This document shows, one piece after another, positions 37,719-51,554 of a DNA stretch of 64,000 bases; the first letter of the stretch is position 1, and each line of letters begins with the position of its first letter. The notes under the pieces are model-generated. The model was not told the origin of the DNA and did no database searches. It saw only the letters and a program-made list of their open reading frames with translations. The DNA lies in assembly GCF_037975245.1 (NCBI RefSeq), contig NC_092569.1, positions 9,781,001-9,845,000 on the forward strand. The letters are read 5' to 3'. This DNA comes from Apostichopus japonicus (taxonomy: Eukaryota; Echinodermata; Holothuroidea; Aspidochirotida; Stichopodidae). The translations under genes and the position numbers were made by a program.

Positions 37719-37732
37719 GTGTGACGTCACAC
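37719..37732. promoter_or_regulatory. 14-bp perfect palindrome with a full CRE
   Basis: GTGTGACGTCACAC is self-complementary over all 14 bases and contains TGACGTCA, the CREB/ATF site. Further single TGACGTCA octamers occur at 45291-45298 and 51090-51097. The function is unknown. Confidence 0.4.
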
Positions 37733-39837
37733 ATTGATATAGTCTTTCCTGTGGTATCGTTTTCTTTACGATAGCCTGCACGGCTAAAGGTTCGGCATAG
37801 TCTCGTTCCGTTCCTTCACGGAGTGCTCGGACCAAGAAGATCAGCAGGAGGGATGAGGAAGGCCTAATTTAATAATTAGAAACCTTAAAGTCAGTACTAG
37901 AGGTCTGATGAATTCATCCCCGTCGAAAAATCATCGTCCACATTTTAAATGATGAGATACATGTATTCTTACCTGCCCTTAATAGCCCTACATTTCTGTA
38001 AATGAGAATGAAAATATTGTACTTGCAACAACACTAATAATTAAGTCTCTTTCCGTTTGTTAATACTCCAATGCTGTGGTCTAATATCCGAAAGTGAATT
38101 TTAAAATTCTTGATCTTAAGCAACACATGAAATTATATACCTATGAAGGTTACAGCCCCAAATAAAGTAGTGTTGCTATTGTAAATGCAAATTCAACCAC
38201 TGGCTTCCAGATGGCAAAAGAGAAAAAGAAAAGAAAAAAGAAACCCTACAATAACCCCAGAAGAAGTTGTAATGCTGTAAAATGGTTTGGATAAGAATTG
38301 CATGGACTCAACTCATAGAGTGATTCAGAAATGTGTCTGATACTTTATTATGGAGTACAATACTATGTCAGTAGGCTGGAATTGTTTATCCAATGTTGCA
38401 AAATTGTTTGAGTTCTATCATAAGGAACAATAATAAAATATTTGGTGTTGCATTTCCAATAATTTACTTAAGATATCAGTGATGATATTAATATCTACTA
38501 ATGTTCTGATGAAAGCCGTTAGTATAGCTAAAAATGATCCTTTGAAAACAAAAGTGGCCGGTACAGGGAGGAGGAAACTGAACATTTAACAAGTATCTTT
38601 TGTTTGGCTAATGAGCAAAAACCTCTTTCATCTAAGCAGACTGTTTCTATGTGATTGGCCAAGTTTTGACTATTCAAATCAAAACAAGATGAAAAAATAG
38701 AACAGAAACACCTGTGCTAGAGAAATGATATCATCCTGGCCAAGTAAAAATTTCATAGTAATCATATTAAAATAAGGGGTGTTATATCGCTAATGAACGT
38801 AACTCACTTATTATAACAACAATGGGAAATGCATTTATGATAGAGAAACTTTTGCTAAAGTTTTCCTGAAGTTACTGATTCAATCCAATGTTAATGAGCA
38901 AATTATTTTGCCTTTTTCTTTCTGCATTCCTCTTTGATTCATCTTCTGTGAATTGTTTCTTAACTGTTTAAGGCCTAAATCTCATTGCGTGATTTTTTTT
39001 TTTTTGTGCTCAGAAAGCATATTACATTTCTCGGTGCTTCATCATTTTAAAAGAAAAGAAGGAATTATTGAAATCTGAAATCCAAATGAAGTCGCAAAGT
39101 ACAAGCCTACAAGGAAAATGTTCAAAGCTTGCATTTCATATCCTTCAAATGGTCTTGAGGAAAAGTGAGGAGGTGCTAAAAGAGCCCCATCAACATACAT
39201 TAAAACACTAATAATTATTTGATCATATTAAAATGTATACATATGTAAACATATTTCTCATACTGCAGTGTGCTTTCAATTTGTATAAACTTTGCAGCGT
39301 ACCATTAAAAAAAACAAAGAATCAGAATGGAGGAAGCAAAGAAATATTAAAAAAGAAAGAAAAATGAAAATATTGTAAAAACATTGCTCAAAAACCTTTA
39401 TACTATACCACCAACAGATGTTACTATTTTTTCCCCCTCTCTCCTTTTTTTTTTTGCATTATTTTGTTAAATCTGTTTTGGTTAACTTGTTACCCATCCA
39501 TGAGATATATTCACAGCCAGCCCACGTACAAAGAAAAACCATAACAGAGAAATATTCTAATTAAGCTGATGCCGTCATCTTTACTCCCCCTGCCTCTTAT
39601 GTCGTCATTGGTGACTGTGTTGATGCTCTGAGTTTTCTCACTGACTGGAGGGCAATGCATATTTCATTAGAATCTTTCATCTTTCACCAGTGGATAACTT
39701 TCACGTTAATCCACAGCAATGCTTCTGCTCCGTGGAGGAATCTCTGTGCAACTGTGATTGTATCAAATTGCAGGCCTTTGCCAAGTTTAATCATTGATTC
39801 TTGCTGCTGGTTCAAGCCTGATGCTTTCTCTTCATAT

Positions 39838-39838
39838 G

Positions 39839-39882
<44 letters not shown>

Positions 39883-39906
39883 ATATTATATATATATATA
39901 TAATTA

Positions 39907-39943
<37 letters not shown>

Positions 39944-39946
39944 GTA

Positions 39947-39993
<47 letters not shown>
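39838..39993. repeat. (TA)n microsatellite, about 155 bp
   Basis: Alternating TA broken by occasional TATT, AATT, ACAT and GTAT steps. It is able to extrude as a cruciform. The open frames over it (I-Y-I-Y runs) are artefacts. Confidence 0.97.
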
Positions 39994-40423
39994 CAGTTTT
40001 TCCATTATGTGTGTATATTTACAGTATATACACCCACACACTCTGCTGCAGGTGGATTGAGACGCAGGCAAACTTGACTACAGCAATCATCAGTGGCCTT
40101 GCAAAATATCTCCTGTTAATCAGTTTTTTTTATCAGCTCACAATGATAACAAACCTGTCTTTCACTGTTGCACTCCATCCTCCCATGTGCTGGAATCAGT
40201 CAGAATGCAAAAGGCTATGCTCTCTTTTGACTCTCTGCCAAACATGATGAAGTCACTGTGTGTGATGTGATGTCAGAAGACAAGCTGTATGACATCAGAG
40301 GCTGCTAGTATAAAAAAAAAATATAAAAAAAACGGAGAGAATTTTTTTTTAAGAAAAGAACAAATGAAAGAAGTAGGTGGTGAGAATTGACAAACCCCAA
40401 ATAACAGAAAGGAAAATATGAAA

Positions 40424-40470
40424 AAGAAATAAAGAAAAGAAAAGAAAAGAAAAGCAAAGCAAAGAAAAGA
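40424..40470. repeat. (AAAAG)n purine microsatellite
   Basis: AAAGAAAAGAAAAGAAAAG continuing into AAGCAAAGC steps. The whole neighbourhood, from about 40310, is purine-rich. Confidence 0.85.
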
Positions 40471-41675
40471 ATATGACATGTAATGAAGCATATGCTGCAG
40501 TCCCCTTTACACAGACGAACAGTGAGAGAATGCCAGCATCATTGGACGAGAGGACTAAACTATTGATCAGCGCAGCTTGATTGCATTCATCTCAAATTCG
40601 GCTGATAAAATTTCATGAGTATTGAATGGTTTTTGAGGACAGCAGCCATGCACAATCCAACGCATATAAAGTAAGCAATCTACGTCACACGCTGTTCAAC
40701 AGGGACAGAAATCAAGAGAATAAATAGATAAAAGAAGGTAACAAAGAGAAAAAATGCTGAGAAGTGACGTGGTGCAGCGTTCATTTATCTATTCTAATAT
40801 AGCCTTAATATGCGTTTCATCGACCACTCGGTGACGTCTATGTTTATATTTTTATTTTTTTTTTTTGTGACGTGTTGTAGCCTTTTGTGTGTCGGCGTTT
40901 CACGTATTCAGCATCGTTCTCTTGCATCACGGGCGAAAAGATCTCAGAAGAGTCACAGCCATATAGCAGTGCGTGGTCAAATATGATGCGCATATATAGT
41001 AGAGAAATATTGACATGTTTGATGTAATTATCGTGATGGTTTGTGTCATTGTATTTCAAAGCAACTTTGTAACCTGAGGTTATCAATTATAGTGTAAAAC
41101 GTATGGATCGGAATGTTTATAGAGTAAACAACATGTACATTTGACAACAAAAGCTTTGTGCCCATGCAGTCACCCCCCCCCCCCCCCCCCCACAAACTGC
41201 AAGGACTGTGCTTGATGTATCTATGGAATAATACAAATGTACCTATGAAATCTACAAATTTTAATGAAATTTGAAAAGAATTCGGAAGGATTTTTCGGCT
41301 ATTTTGCAGATACTCTCTGTACAGGACTAATAAGAGCACGGATATTAAAAATTAGTCCACATAAAATTGAGAAAAGGATTGAATTGTCTCATCTGTTATC
41401 AATTTCCACTTGTTTTTTTTTTTTTTTTCACAACACAGTACAATGAGAAAAAATCCTTGTATACCAGTGGGTAATAACGAGGAGTGCCTCCCTGGGGATT
41501 GTTTCCTACATGTTTCATCTTGGTCACATTTTGGGTTATCTGGAGGTAATTTAGCCAGTATAGAAGCTCTTGCAGTGTGTCTTGAGTTGTATTTTAAGAG
41601 ATTGGGTCAGTGGGACCAAAGCCATGTAATATCGATGCATTATTCTCCCCCCCCCCCTCTCCCATACTCAAAATG

Positions 41676-41689
41676 GGGGTCGCGACCCC
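41676..41689. repeat. GGGGTCGCGACCCC palindrome, possible DNA-transposon remnant
   Basis: A perfect 14-bp palindrome containing CpG-rich GTCGCGAC, sitting just after a poly-C run and CATACTCAAAATGG. Similar TCAAA...GGGGTCGCGACCCC motifs occur near termini of hAT-type elements, but no matching partner terminus or target duplication was found here. Confidence 0.3.
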
Positions 41690-42439
41690 TACATATGGTC
41701 CCAAACAAATTTTGGAGGGCAGACAATCAATTTGGAAATGAAAAAGAAAAGAAAAATCGAAACATTTACTAGCCTACTTCAAAGGCTGCGAAATATCATT
41801 TTGCTATGCAGTAAAAACTGGGGGGGTGGGCTGTAGATCGGTACTCCCCCCCGTAGACCCCTTATAATTCAAGGATACCCCTTCAAGCTATATAAGGGAT
41901 ACCTTATAACCATTAAACTACTTGTGAGACTTAGTGAGTTGATTGATTTTATTCAATACAGGCTATACAAGTTGATTCTTCATCTACATGTATGGTTGCA
42001 CCAGATTGTGGTATAGCCAAGATTCAGCTATTAATTTAGTTGATGTCAACATCCATCTGCTTGTGTTGTCAATATTTAAACATCTTTGACCATGACCTGA
42101 TTGGTAGGTATACTGATTTCTTGTAGTAAGGGACATTCTCTTCATGCGATGGATCCTTTTGGGGGTCCACTTGGAAGTGTTTGTAATTTTGGTAGCCATT
42201 TTAACTGCCATCACAAGTAAATTAAAAATTAAACGGCAATTAGTGGATAGTTAATAACAGGAAGAAGCAAATACTGTATTCTGTAATGTCTCAAAAAGTA
42301 AGTTTTGACTATCCACTAAAAAAAAAAAAACCCACAAAATTAACAAAAAAACACAGACATGAAAACAATGCTAAAAGGGAAACCAAATTAAGTTATTCAC
42401 TGTAGGAAGAAACAAAATATATTACAAGTTAGAATCAAG

Positions 42440-42935
42440 TCTCACCCAGTCTCACCACTTCTACAATACATAGGCTGCAGTCTCACCACTACTACTTACA
42501 CAGCCCCCAGTCTCACCCCTACTTCTAACACACCCCCAGTCTCACCACTACTACTTACACAACCCCCAGTCTCACCACTAGTACTTACACAGCCCCCAGT
42601 CTCACCACTAGTACTTACACAGCCCCTAGTCTCACCACTAGTACTTATACAGCCCACAGTCTCACCACTACTGTCATACACATCGCCCAGTCTCACCACT
42701 ACTACAATACACAGGCCACAGTCTCACCACTACTACCTACACATCCCCCCAGTCTCACACTACTTCTTACACAGCCCCCCATTCTCACCCCTACTACTTA
42801 CACAGCCCCAGTCTCACCACTACTGTAATACACAGCCCCAGTCTCACCACTAGTACTTTCTTACACAGCCCCAGTCTCACCACTACTACTTACACAGCTC
42901 TCAGACTGATACTACTAACTTACACAGCCCATATA
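42440..42935. repeat. 30-bp minisatellite, about 15 copies
   Basis: The unit is CAGTCTCACCACTACTACTT followed by ACACAGCCCC, with a period of 30 bp and 1-3 bp length changes. Copies become irregular after 42720. It produces spurious minus-strand frames such as 42496-42699 (S-G-E-T-G-G repeats). Confidence 0.93.
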
Positions 42936-45900
42936 CCGCGCCAAAGTTTCTGGTATTAAGAATACACCATATCTGCTCACACAGCCCTTCAGGTTAATAT
43001 ATACTTCCATGCATGGTCCCAGCATACAGTAAGCTGCTAGTCTTACAGTCCCACTATAGCAACAGTGTCAACATGCAGACCATTTGGTCCAACAAAGTGT
43101 ACAGTGTTTACTCTCTTAGTCCAATCAGCTGATCTATTAAAGTACCTCACACAGCCTGGTCCAGCATCACCACCACTTTGAACTAAGCCTATCAAAGCCA
43201 CCTTACCCAGCATAGATGCAATATTCCACCAGGTACTACCACAGTATATCATTGACCCTATACTGTGCCACTATTTGCACTTGTAATGCTGACATATATA
43301 TTGCTGAATCAAGCCTTGGTGATGAAATAACTTTATAGTGACTTAACAGCTGAATGAAAACAGAATAAGAGTAGCCCTAGAAGAGATTCAAATTCCCAGT
43401 AAGAATGAATGGAAAACAACCCCCGCCCCCCCGCAAAAATAGTAATACCTCCCCAAAAAAATGAATAATAACACGCAAATAATACCTTCTCTATCACATT
43501 GACTACTTTATACCCTGGATTATGAATTAGTTTTATTTATCATGATATCACAACGGATGCAAATTTATTCACATCTAGATTATAAAAGAGGTTTAACATG
43601 GTCGTGGACCTGCTTACCACTCACAGCATTCCACATGTGCCCCTTCTGTAAGCCTTTGTACGTCATGAGCTCCTTACTGTATTCGTGTGGACCTCTCTTC
43701 TGTGCAAGAATGTGCATATCTGTCTTGGGTTGGAATGAGAAATCAAGCTTTATTAGTGATTTAATTAATACATGTGACATTTTACTTAAATACTTAGAAC
43801 AAAAGGGAATGTGTAAGGGTGGGGGGGAGTACAATGGCTGAAGGTCCTGCCTTACAAAAGGTTGATGTAAACTTGGCAATACTGTACATCTTGAGGGAGC
43901 TATAAACTTTTTCACTTGAAGAGTAAGACCAAGCTTTCATTGGCTTCCTCTCATTGGGCCATTGTCTTTGGCATTGTCTTCCTTTGCTTTGTTTTAATTA
44001 CTATGTTGATTTTGATGCTATAGTGGCAGCCATTGTCTAATTAAATAATGACAATTGTTAGGTAATTCTAATTATTAAGCTATTTCATTGGCCTTATGAT
44101 ATTGTCCTGTGTAATGATAATAAAGAGGGCGCTATGCAACTATTGAGTTAATTTGACACATTTGGACTCGACCCCTATTGAAGATAACTGTCACAGCTGG
44201 TTTAGAAAAGAAAGGAGAAATGAACAACTTTCCATTGCTTTGAAAAGACTTTTACAAAGATGTAACTTATGTATCCCTAGTACGGTGGCAGAAACCAGGC
44301 TAGCATCTGTGACGGAATGGTGAGAAAGTGAAGTATATTTCTACTTAGAACGTTTCACCTATTTGCCTGTGGATACTTTGGAAGGATATGTCCAGTAGGC
44401 GCCATATATTTCACAGAAAGCATTGATATGCATCCTAAAGAAAGCTTGATTTGCACGACAATGATAGTAGTTTATTAGTGTTTTGATATGTAGATTTTTG
44501 ATGATATCTGGAACAGTTTAGCTAATGGTTAGGCCTACTATGTAAAATAGAAAACTTGTGGGAATGAACTAAAGGCAGAAACTGTTGTTCTTTATTTCCA
44601 ATGAAACAGACTAGCTGCAAGTAAATTTGTCAAAAGAGATGTGAGGTAAATTACCTCCCCAGAGGGTAAACAAACTTTATTTACACCTGTACGTTTGGCA
44701 GGTTATTCAGATCCAGTCTTGATGAAATGTTATCTTCTTTTCACTGTTACAACCATGGAACCAAATGTCAAGCGTTCTGTAAAAATGCACAGATTTAAAA
44801 ACAACATTAAAGTGAAAATCTTCAAATATACATATTTTTTTCGGGGGGGGGGGATGTACATGAAGCCAGCTGATAGACAAACCAGTGAAATACATTTGAA
44901 ATTGTTGCAAATGAAATATTACTGATCATCTAAATCACTGATCTGAATTGCCAGCAAGCCGCTCGATCTCTTTATTTCCATCTCAGTCGACCAATGACAA
45001 ACACCTGTTGACAAAAAAGAAAAGAAAAATAAAACCAAATCTCAAGTCACTCGCTTCTGAGGTGGATCCTTAAATTTGATAAATACCTTGAAATATCTCG
45101 AAAGACATTGATGCCCCATGCAAGCAAGCCAAGTGACCATTTTGTACGACTTATGCAGCAGATCCATTCATACCTCCTATCATTTCAACGCACAAAGTGT
45201 CCACCCAGCCGAGCTCAAATTCCTGGTACACCCCAAACGTAGAATCTGGCAAATCTTTCCCCCGGGGTCCTCTTTTACCCAGTTGGCTAATGACGTCAAT
45301 TGGAGTGTCCAACTGAGGATGACAAAGCCTAAGGTTAAAATGACTGGTTTAAAGTGATGTAAATGTCAAAATTAGGCAAGCAGACTTTCTTGGCGTGTAT
45401 GAAACGCCTATTCTTAGGTTTAAAGGAACATAATGTCAAAAAATTAGGGAGGCACACTTTCATGGATTGTCTGAATGAGGGTGACATAGCTCTTGTTAAA
45501 CGGCCGTTTTAAAGCGATGTAATGTCAAAATCAGGGACGAAGGACTTTAATGTAGTTTCAAAACCTGATCATTAGTCCCTGGTTAGTTTATACGATTACA
45601 TTTGTTTAGTCAATTGATACAGGTGTGACAAGTTTTGACAGATTCTGTAAATTTTATTGTTCAATGGTTAAATCAAGAATGTGGTATCAGTTAAAGATTC
45701 TGGGCTATTCCAAAATAGAGAGATGTCGTGGAGTTCCCCACAATGTTTTGAGACATATAAGCATCACCTGTTGTATCAATCAAATTATGAGATTTTGAAG
45801 TAGGTTTCCCATTAGAGGTGCAGTATATTACTTAAATCTGTTGAACATTTGCTTTCCAAGTATATATAGTATCTTGTTTTCATATTCTTTCTAGCCTTTA

Positions 45901-46814
45901 GGAAAATCATATCCAGGACTTTTGATTTGGATCTAGAACTAAACCTAAAAAGTTATGGATTGCAGATGTCTACTTAAGGCAGAGTTTGAAAGTATTAAAC
46001 TGGGAAGTTTACACACCTAACAAACACACATACCGTATAGAAATTGATATATATATTATACACTACTGTTGTACACAATTTAATACAATTTTCATAACTT
46101 CGTTGATGATAACCAACTTATAGTCTACAACATGATATAAAAATGTATCATCTCATAATATTTTGGAAGATTCTGTTTCTGAGTACTCTTTATGCTACTC
46201 TTGATATTTCTATGGCAGGGGGCTAGATTCCTAAAATACAAACTAGCAAGAATATGCATTAAAATTCCCTGTGGAGCAGTCAAAAGTATAATTCAAGATA
46301 AAAAACAAAACAAACTCACCTGTATGATTGTTAGGCTTCAAATTATTCGTGAAGATTAATGCAGTCTGAAAAGAATTCTTGCAACCAACGTAAGTTTTCT
46401 GTGCAGCCAAATTGGTGACTTTGGTCTCATCTACAGGAAACAGATTTGTGGAAGCTAAGAATATACAGAAAGAAAAAACAAGTAGATAGTTAAAAGGAGT
46501 CATACATTTAATGAAATCCATAATAAGTCCGAAAGACTCTGAAGAATCATGTTTGGTTTACAAGTTACATTAATGCTGAAAGCTATCTTTGAGGTGTGAC
46601 TATTCGTCCAATGTGTGATGTCCATTATGTCGGACAGGAAGCGAAGAGTACCGCTTGCCGATTTGGTCATGTCTGCTGAAAATTATATGTTGGATAAATT
46701 TTACAAAATTGAATTAACTTACTCATTTTTAAAAAATTTTTTTTTTTACACAACTTTCATAGTACAGTGCAAATCATAAATGCAACTTAAAATGTATATA
46801 TTAAAATTAAATTT

Positions 46815-46872
46815 TTTTTTGGAGGGGTGGGGGTGGGGAGGGGGAGTGGGGGGAGGGGTAATGGTGGGGTAA
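46815..46872 (+). other. strong G-quadruplex candidate
   Basis: GGAGGGGTGGGGGTGGGG, then AGGGGGAGTGGGGGGAGGGG, then GGTGGGG: at least seven G4+ runs with loops of 1-3 bases. This is the densest G block in the window. Confidence 0.6.
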
Positions 46873-48339
46873 GTTTTTAGGATCAATTGTTCATAATTCA
46901 TATAATTCAATTAATAGCATTTTTGTTGGATGTGGAAATTGGAAAATTTTATTTCCCAAAATGAAATTTTGTTCACAGTGGTACAGTATTGTGTTTATAT
47001 GCATCACATTCTTAAGAACAAAATTTTTCCCCTTTATTATAGATGAAACCGTTGATAAAACATTTCTGTAGCAGTAACAATATAAATAATAAAATCATAT
47101 AAGTCATTCATCTTATAGTCTGGGTTTTGAACTACCAGACATTATCATTTGTGACGTTTCAATTTTTGGTTGTTGTAGTTTCTTGTTTTTAATGTTTCAG
47201 CCCTGAAGTATATATGTTTGTAGTAAAACTTATATGTCATGCACTCGGTACGGAATAACAAATCATAAATTATTACTTGCTCTTGAAGTTTTATACATTA
47301 ATCATGCCATTATACTGTACGATCGGTATATATATAGTAACAGCAAAATGTGACACAGCCAAAACCCTTTTAGCATGCTCTCTGTTTGTACAAAATTGCA
47401 AAAGTGTGGTTTACCTTGACCAGCAACTTTATCATCAACAGGAGCATAGATGAGTGAATGCACCCCCATATACTGTAGCTAACTGCATTATTATTCTGCA
47501 AAATTTCAGTAACATTCCATGAGTCATGAAAATGTTAAAACTCATGATGGTTATAACTGTTAGCAAACTATAACTAATTCTTTCAGTAGTCGAACCGTAA
47601 AATGAAACGATTGAAGATATAGAACTTTATTAACCAATTGTTGATCTTATCCATCCCCCCCTAAAAACTCATTCTTACTAAATGAAATTTTTTTCCGGGG
47701 AAGATCATGAATAGACATGTCCAGAATAAATTTCCCGCAAAGACTAGATGTTTATACTATTCTTCCTTAAATAACGGCTTACAATTTGTTGTTTCGAGGT
47801 TTTTTTCGTGGAAAAGTTTACGTGCAACTTTGTTGTTGTGTGACCATTTAAGATGCTGTTTCTCCATCTATGAAAGCAAAGCATTACTTTTAGTTTTGCA
47901 CTAAAACAAACGATCTTTACGTCCGTATCGTTGGTTTTATTATGCAAAGCCTAGTAAATATTTCAAGGGGGAAGTTTATAGTCAAGATCATGTGTGGGCG
48001 GGGAAGATAGGCGGAAAATTCAATAACAAACCAGCGACGTCACAGTAAAGAGGTGTAAAGATATTTATCATTTATATTTATCAAGACAGTGAAATGTTTC
48101 AAAGTGCAATTATTTATCAGAAATCATATGCATCAGAATTCATATATACAGAGGATTTCTCAGAAAAAAAGATTGCCATACTGGAGGTTAATAACATGAA
48201 AACACCTTCTGTAGCTTTATATGTAGCTTTATGATATTAAATGAATTAATCAGGAGGGCTTCAAAACCCAGCCATGTCATAGCAAAAATGGGGGTTTGCT
48301 ATGTACCTGTCCTGTCTTTACCCAGTTAGTGAGAGCATC

Positions 48340-48868
48340 TACCTGTAGCTGTCATCTACAGTAGTGGGGTTTCTCTAAATGAGCATCGGTCATCTAGTGG
48401 GGTTTCTCTAAATCAGCATCAGTCATCTAGTGGGGGATTTCTCTAAATGAGCATCTGTCATCTAGTGGGTTTTCTCTAAATGAACATCGGTCATCTAGTG
48501 GGGTTTCTCTAAATGAGCATCGGTCATCTAGTGGGTTTTCTCTAAATGAACATCAGTCATCTAGTGGGGTTTCTCTAAATGAACATCGGTCATCTAGTGG
48601 GGTTTCTCTAAATCAGCATCTGAAATCTAGTGGGTTTTCTCTAAATGAGCATCTGTCATCTAGTGGGTTTTCTCTAAATGAACATCGGTCATCTAGTGGG
48701 GTTTCTCTAAATGAGCATCTGAAATCTAGTGGGTTTTCTCTAAATGAGCATCTGTCATCTAGTGGGTTTTCTCTAAATGAACATGTCATCTAGTGGGGTT
48801 TCTCTAAATGAACATCGGTCATCTAGTGGGGTTTCTCTAAATCAGCATCTGAAATCTAGTGGGGTTTC
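48340..48868. repeat. 33-bp minisatellite, left part (about 15 copies)
   Basis: The unit is CATCTAGTGGGGTTTCTC followed by TAAATGAGCATCGGT. Starts at 48391 and 48424 give a 33-bp period, with TTTT/GTTT and GAGC/GAAC variants. The array breaks at 48869, where a terminal-inverted-repeat element begins, and resumes at 49322. Confidence 0.95.
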
Positions 48869-49321
48869 CAGGCATGAAACACTTCCGCGGAAACGCGGAT
48901 TTCCGATTTTTTTTCTTCTCATTTTCGCGTTTTTTCTCGTAATTCACGTTTTTTATTATTTTTTATTATTTTTTTGATTTAATTTTTTTTTTTTTTTTTT
49001 GCCGAACATGCTGGACTGTGAAGGGAAGGAACACCGAATTTGACCAGTGGTGGAATCAAGTAGCACAAAGCAACCAAAAAAGCCTTTTTTTGGTTCAAAA
49101 AAGCTAATGGATAAATTATACAAGCAGAAATTCCACAATTTTTTGGCGAGTTACGTGATGTGATAGATTCCATCTAGAGTCCACCATTTTGCATCTAAGC
49201 CCTCCTTACCTGACAAAAAATTTCTAAAGGGGAGGGGGACACCCCCTCCCCTTAAGCCCCTCCCCCAGGATGGCTATCGATAAATTTCAGATTTTTTTTC
49301 CCCGGCTCAGTCTCATCCCTG
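48869..49321. mobile_element. 453-bp terminal-inverted-repeat element inserted in the 33-bp array
   Basis: The left terminus CAGGCATGAAACACTTCCGC and the reverse complement of the right terminus CAGGGATGAGACTGAGCCGG begin 25-bp ends that match at 18 positions. The element is flanked by the direct repeat GGTTTC (48863-48868 and 49322-49327), and the minisatellite unit resumes in register after it. The interior has a short palindrome (CGGAAA...TTTCCG near 48889), long T and A runs, and a G-rich/C-rich pair near the right end (GGGGAGGGGGACACCCCCTC). There is no transposase frame. CAGG ends resemble hAT, but that superfamily makes 8-bp duplications and only 6-7 bp are visible here, so the superfamily is left open. 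Confidence 0.75.
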
Positions 49322-49405
49322 GGTTTCTCTAAATGAGCATAGATCTGTCATCCAGTGGGTTGTCTCTATGTATGAGCATGATCTGTCATCTAGTGGGTTG
49401 TCTGT
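49322..49405. repeat. 33-bp minisatellite, right part (2-3 diverged copies)
   Basis: GGTTTCTCTAAATGAGCAT, then CATCCAGTGGGTTGTCTCTA, then CATCTAGTGGGTTGTCTG continue the array of 48340-48868 on the far side of the inserted element, with small insertions in each copy. Confidence 0.85.
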
Positions 49406-50423
49406 AACTGATGCAGATAGTTCAAGGTGTAACCTAAATCAAATACATGCACCTAGATGTACAGTAGCGTAAATTAGATTTTCTTGATATTGATTGCAAA
49501 GTTCCTCCCACTGCTATATGAACTAATCGGTTCACTTTAGCTATTGAAAATTGCTGCAAAATATCATTGCCATGGATCTTAAATACAAGACCACCTCAAA
49601 AGTCCATAGTAACTGTAAATAATATACATCTCTAACATGGCACTTCAGAAAGAAATATTCTCTACATGTGCTCAAGTTTTTCCACCAATATGGAAGCTGC
49701 GAAGTATTGCTTAAAAGTTTGAAGAGATATTTTACTATCTTTTATGAAAGATGGTACATATATTTGTGTTATGTTTCCTCACAGTAAGCATCCATAAATC
49801 CATAGCACACATAGGACACCAATCTTTGGTGCTCTAAACACTCTTGCTGGACACTACGACTGCTCATTGTGGATGTAATAATTTAGGCTGTAGCCTTCAG
49901 GGGCTAATTGTGACCCTGCCTCTTTCTCTCTACTCCCCCTCCCTCCCTCCCTCCCTCCTCCCTTCCACATCCCCTTCCCTAGGCTCCCATCCCCTCTCAA
50001 ATCTGCTCCCTCATAATATTTCATATCTTCCTGATAACAACAGGATCTGAGGATGTGACTTTTGCCTAAACATTCAGAAAAAAGTGATGACTTCAGACAA
50101 CATAAATTTCTTTGATATTTGTGACTATGTAGTTAGTTTATGTTGGACTAAGGTAAAGGCATGTCTTCAGGTGATCAAATTCCTCTAAATTAAACATTCA
50201 AGTATGACATAGTTGAGTTGCAGACTGTGGCAATTGTGACACATAATGTACTGCCACCATAATGCAAGGCCAATATACTGTGAAGAACAAGATCCCTTCG
50301 TGAGATTCATGTCAAAACTTGTTGTGGATTCTCTTTTCTTGGAATTGTAACTAGGCTGCTTATGGAGAGCTGTCATTGGTTGTTATTGCATCTGAGAAGA
50401 AGGTATTGTAGAGTAAATGTTAT

Positions 50424-50463
50424 CATCATAATCATCATCATCATCCTCATCATCATCATCATC
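50424..50463. repeat. (ATC)n microsatellite
   Basis: ATCATC repeats with one TAATC and one CTC interruption over 40 bp. The minus-strand D-D-D run in an open frame is an artefact of it. Confidence 0.9.
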
Positions 50464-51554
50464 GGTTGAAAGTAAAACAATAAATAAAGATATATTCAAA
50501 TAAGTAAATTTAGTTGTTTTAAGGTATGGTAATATTAATGACAAAAATTTCACATGCATTAATGTTGCCAAAAACATCGCATGCTGTATATTAAATTTGA
50601 TTTGATTATTATTTACATAAGCATCCTTTGAAACACATTTACCTTAAAATTAGGGGGAAAGATGTGTGCAGAGAACAAAAAACTGAATTTAAATCATTAC
50701 GACAAGTTTGCGAATGGATTTAAATATAGTGCTCCCCATCACTGCACAGTTTTAGTAAATCTGTGTCTAAGATCTTGTAAAATCATGGAAACAATTCCCC
50801 ACTTTAACTAAAATCACTGCACAACAATTCCTTATCCTAAACATATTGAACTAATCAATCAAATTGAAAGAGAGAAAAAAAAATATAGAAGGAACAAGGA
50901 AAAAAAAAAATTGAGGCTAAATGGTCTGTTTTTATGTATTTCCAGGCCAGTAATATGCTGCTGTTTTTTGTATGTAAATTTGCTGATCATCCACAACCTT
51001 GCTGGTATTCTACCGCTCGTTAGTATACTCTCCAGAAGCAGCAGCTATCTGAGGAGAAATATTGCTACCTTCCAAGACTACCCTTGTTTTGACGTCACAA
51101 GTTATTAAATGCCTGGGAGGCTTTGCTTTTCTTTCCTGCATGCTTTTGTCTTTTTTCCTTATTTTTTTTTTTTTTTGGCACAAATTTGTTGCTCAACTTT
51201 CGTGGATTGTTCGTTTCCTCACTAGGGCATTTACATAATGATGCCAATGCAGTGGTAGCTACATGTGTCTGTAAAACATGTGTCACTTTTTTTTTTCTTG
51301 TTTTTCTTTTTTTCTGTAGTAATAGTAGTGGTGGTAGTATTATAGAAGTAAATTGAAGGATCATGAAATTGAATATCTCATATTTAGGGAATCAACGACT
51401 TTCAGTAACCTTTAACGAACACCATATATAATTTACAAAAAAATTACTTGATTTATTGCTTTTGTTTGTTATTAGTTCTTTCTTGCCTGTTTTTAGTGTA
51501 ATTTGATCAAGAAAACCATATCCGAATGACATTTATCACTGAGATTTAAGTACC

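Noticed and set aside
37905-37935. Hammerhead ribozyme core (CTGATGA followed by CGAAA)
   Set aside because: The bases between the two conserved boxes cannot form stem II, and no stems I and III are visible.
39794-40060. Y/I-rich peptide frames
   Set aside because: They are translations of a (TA)n microsatellite.
45118-45357. 79-residue plus-strand frame in moderately GC-rich DNA
   Set aside because: No similarity that I recognise and no splice-site pair around it. It only contains a CRE-like octamer near its end.
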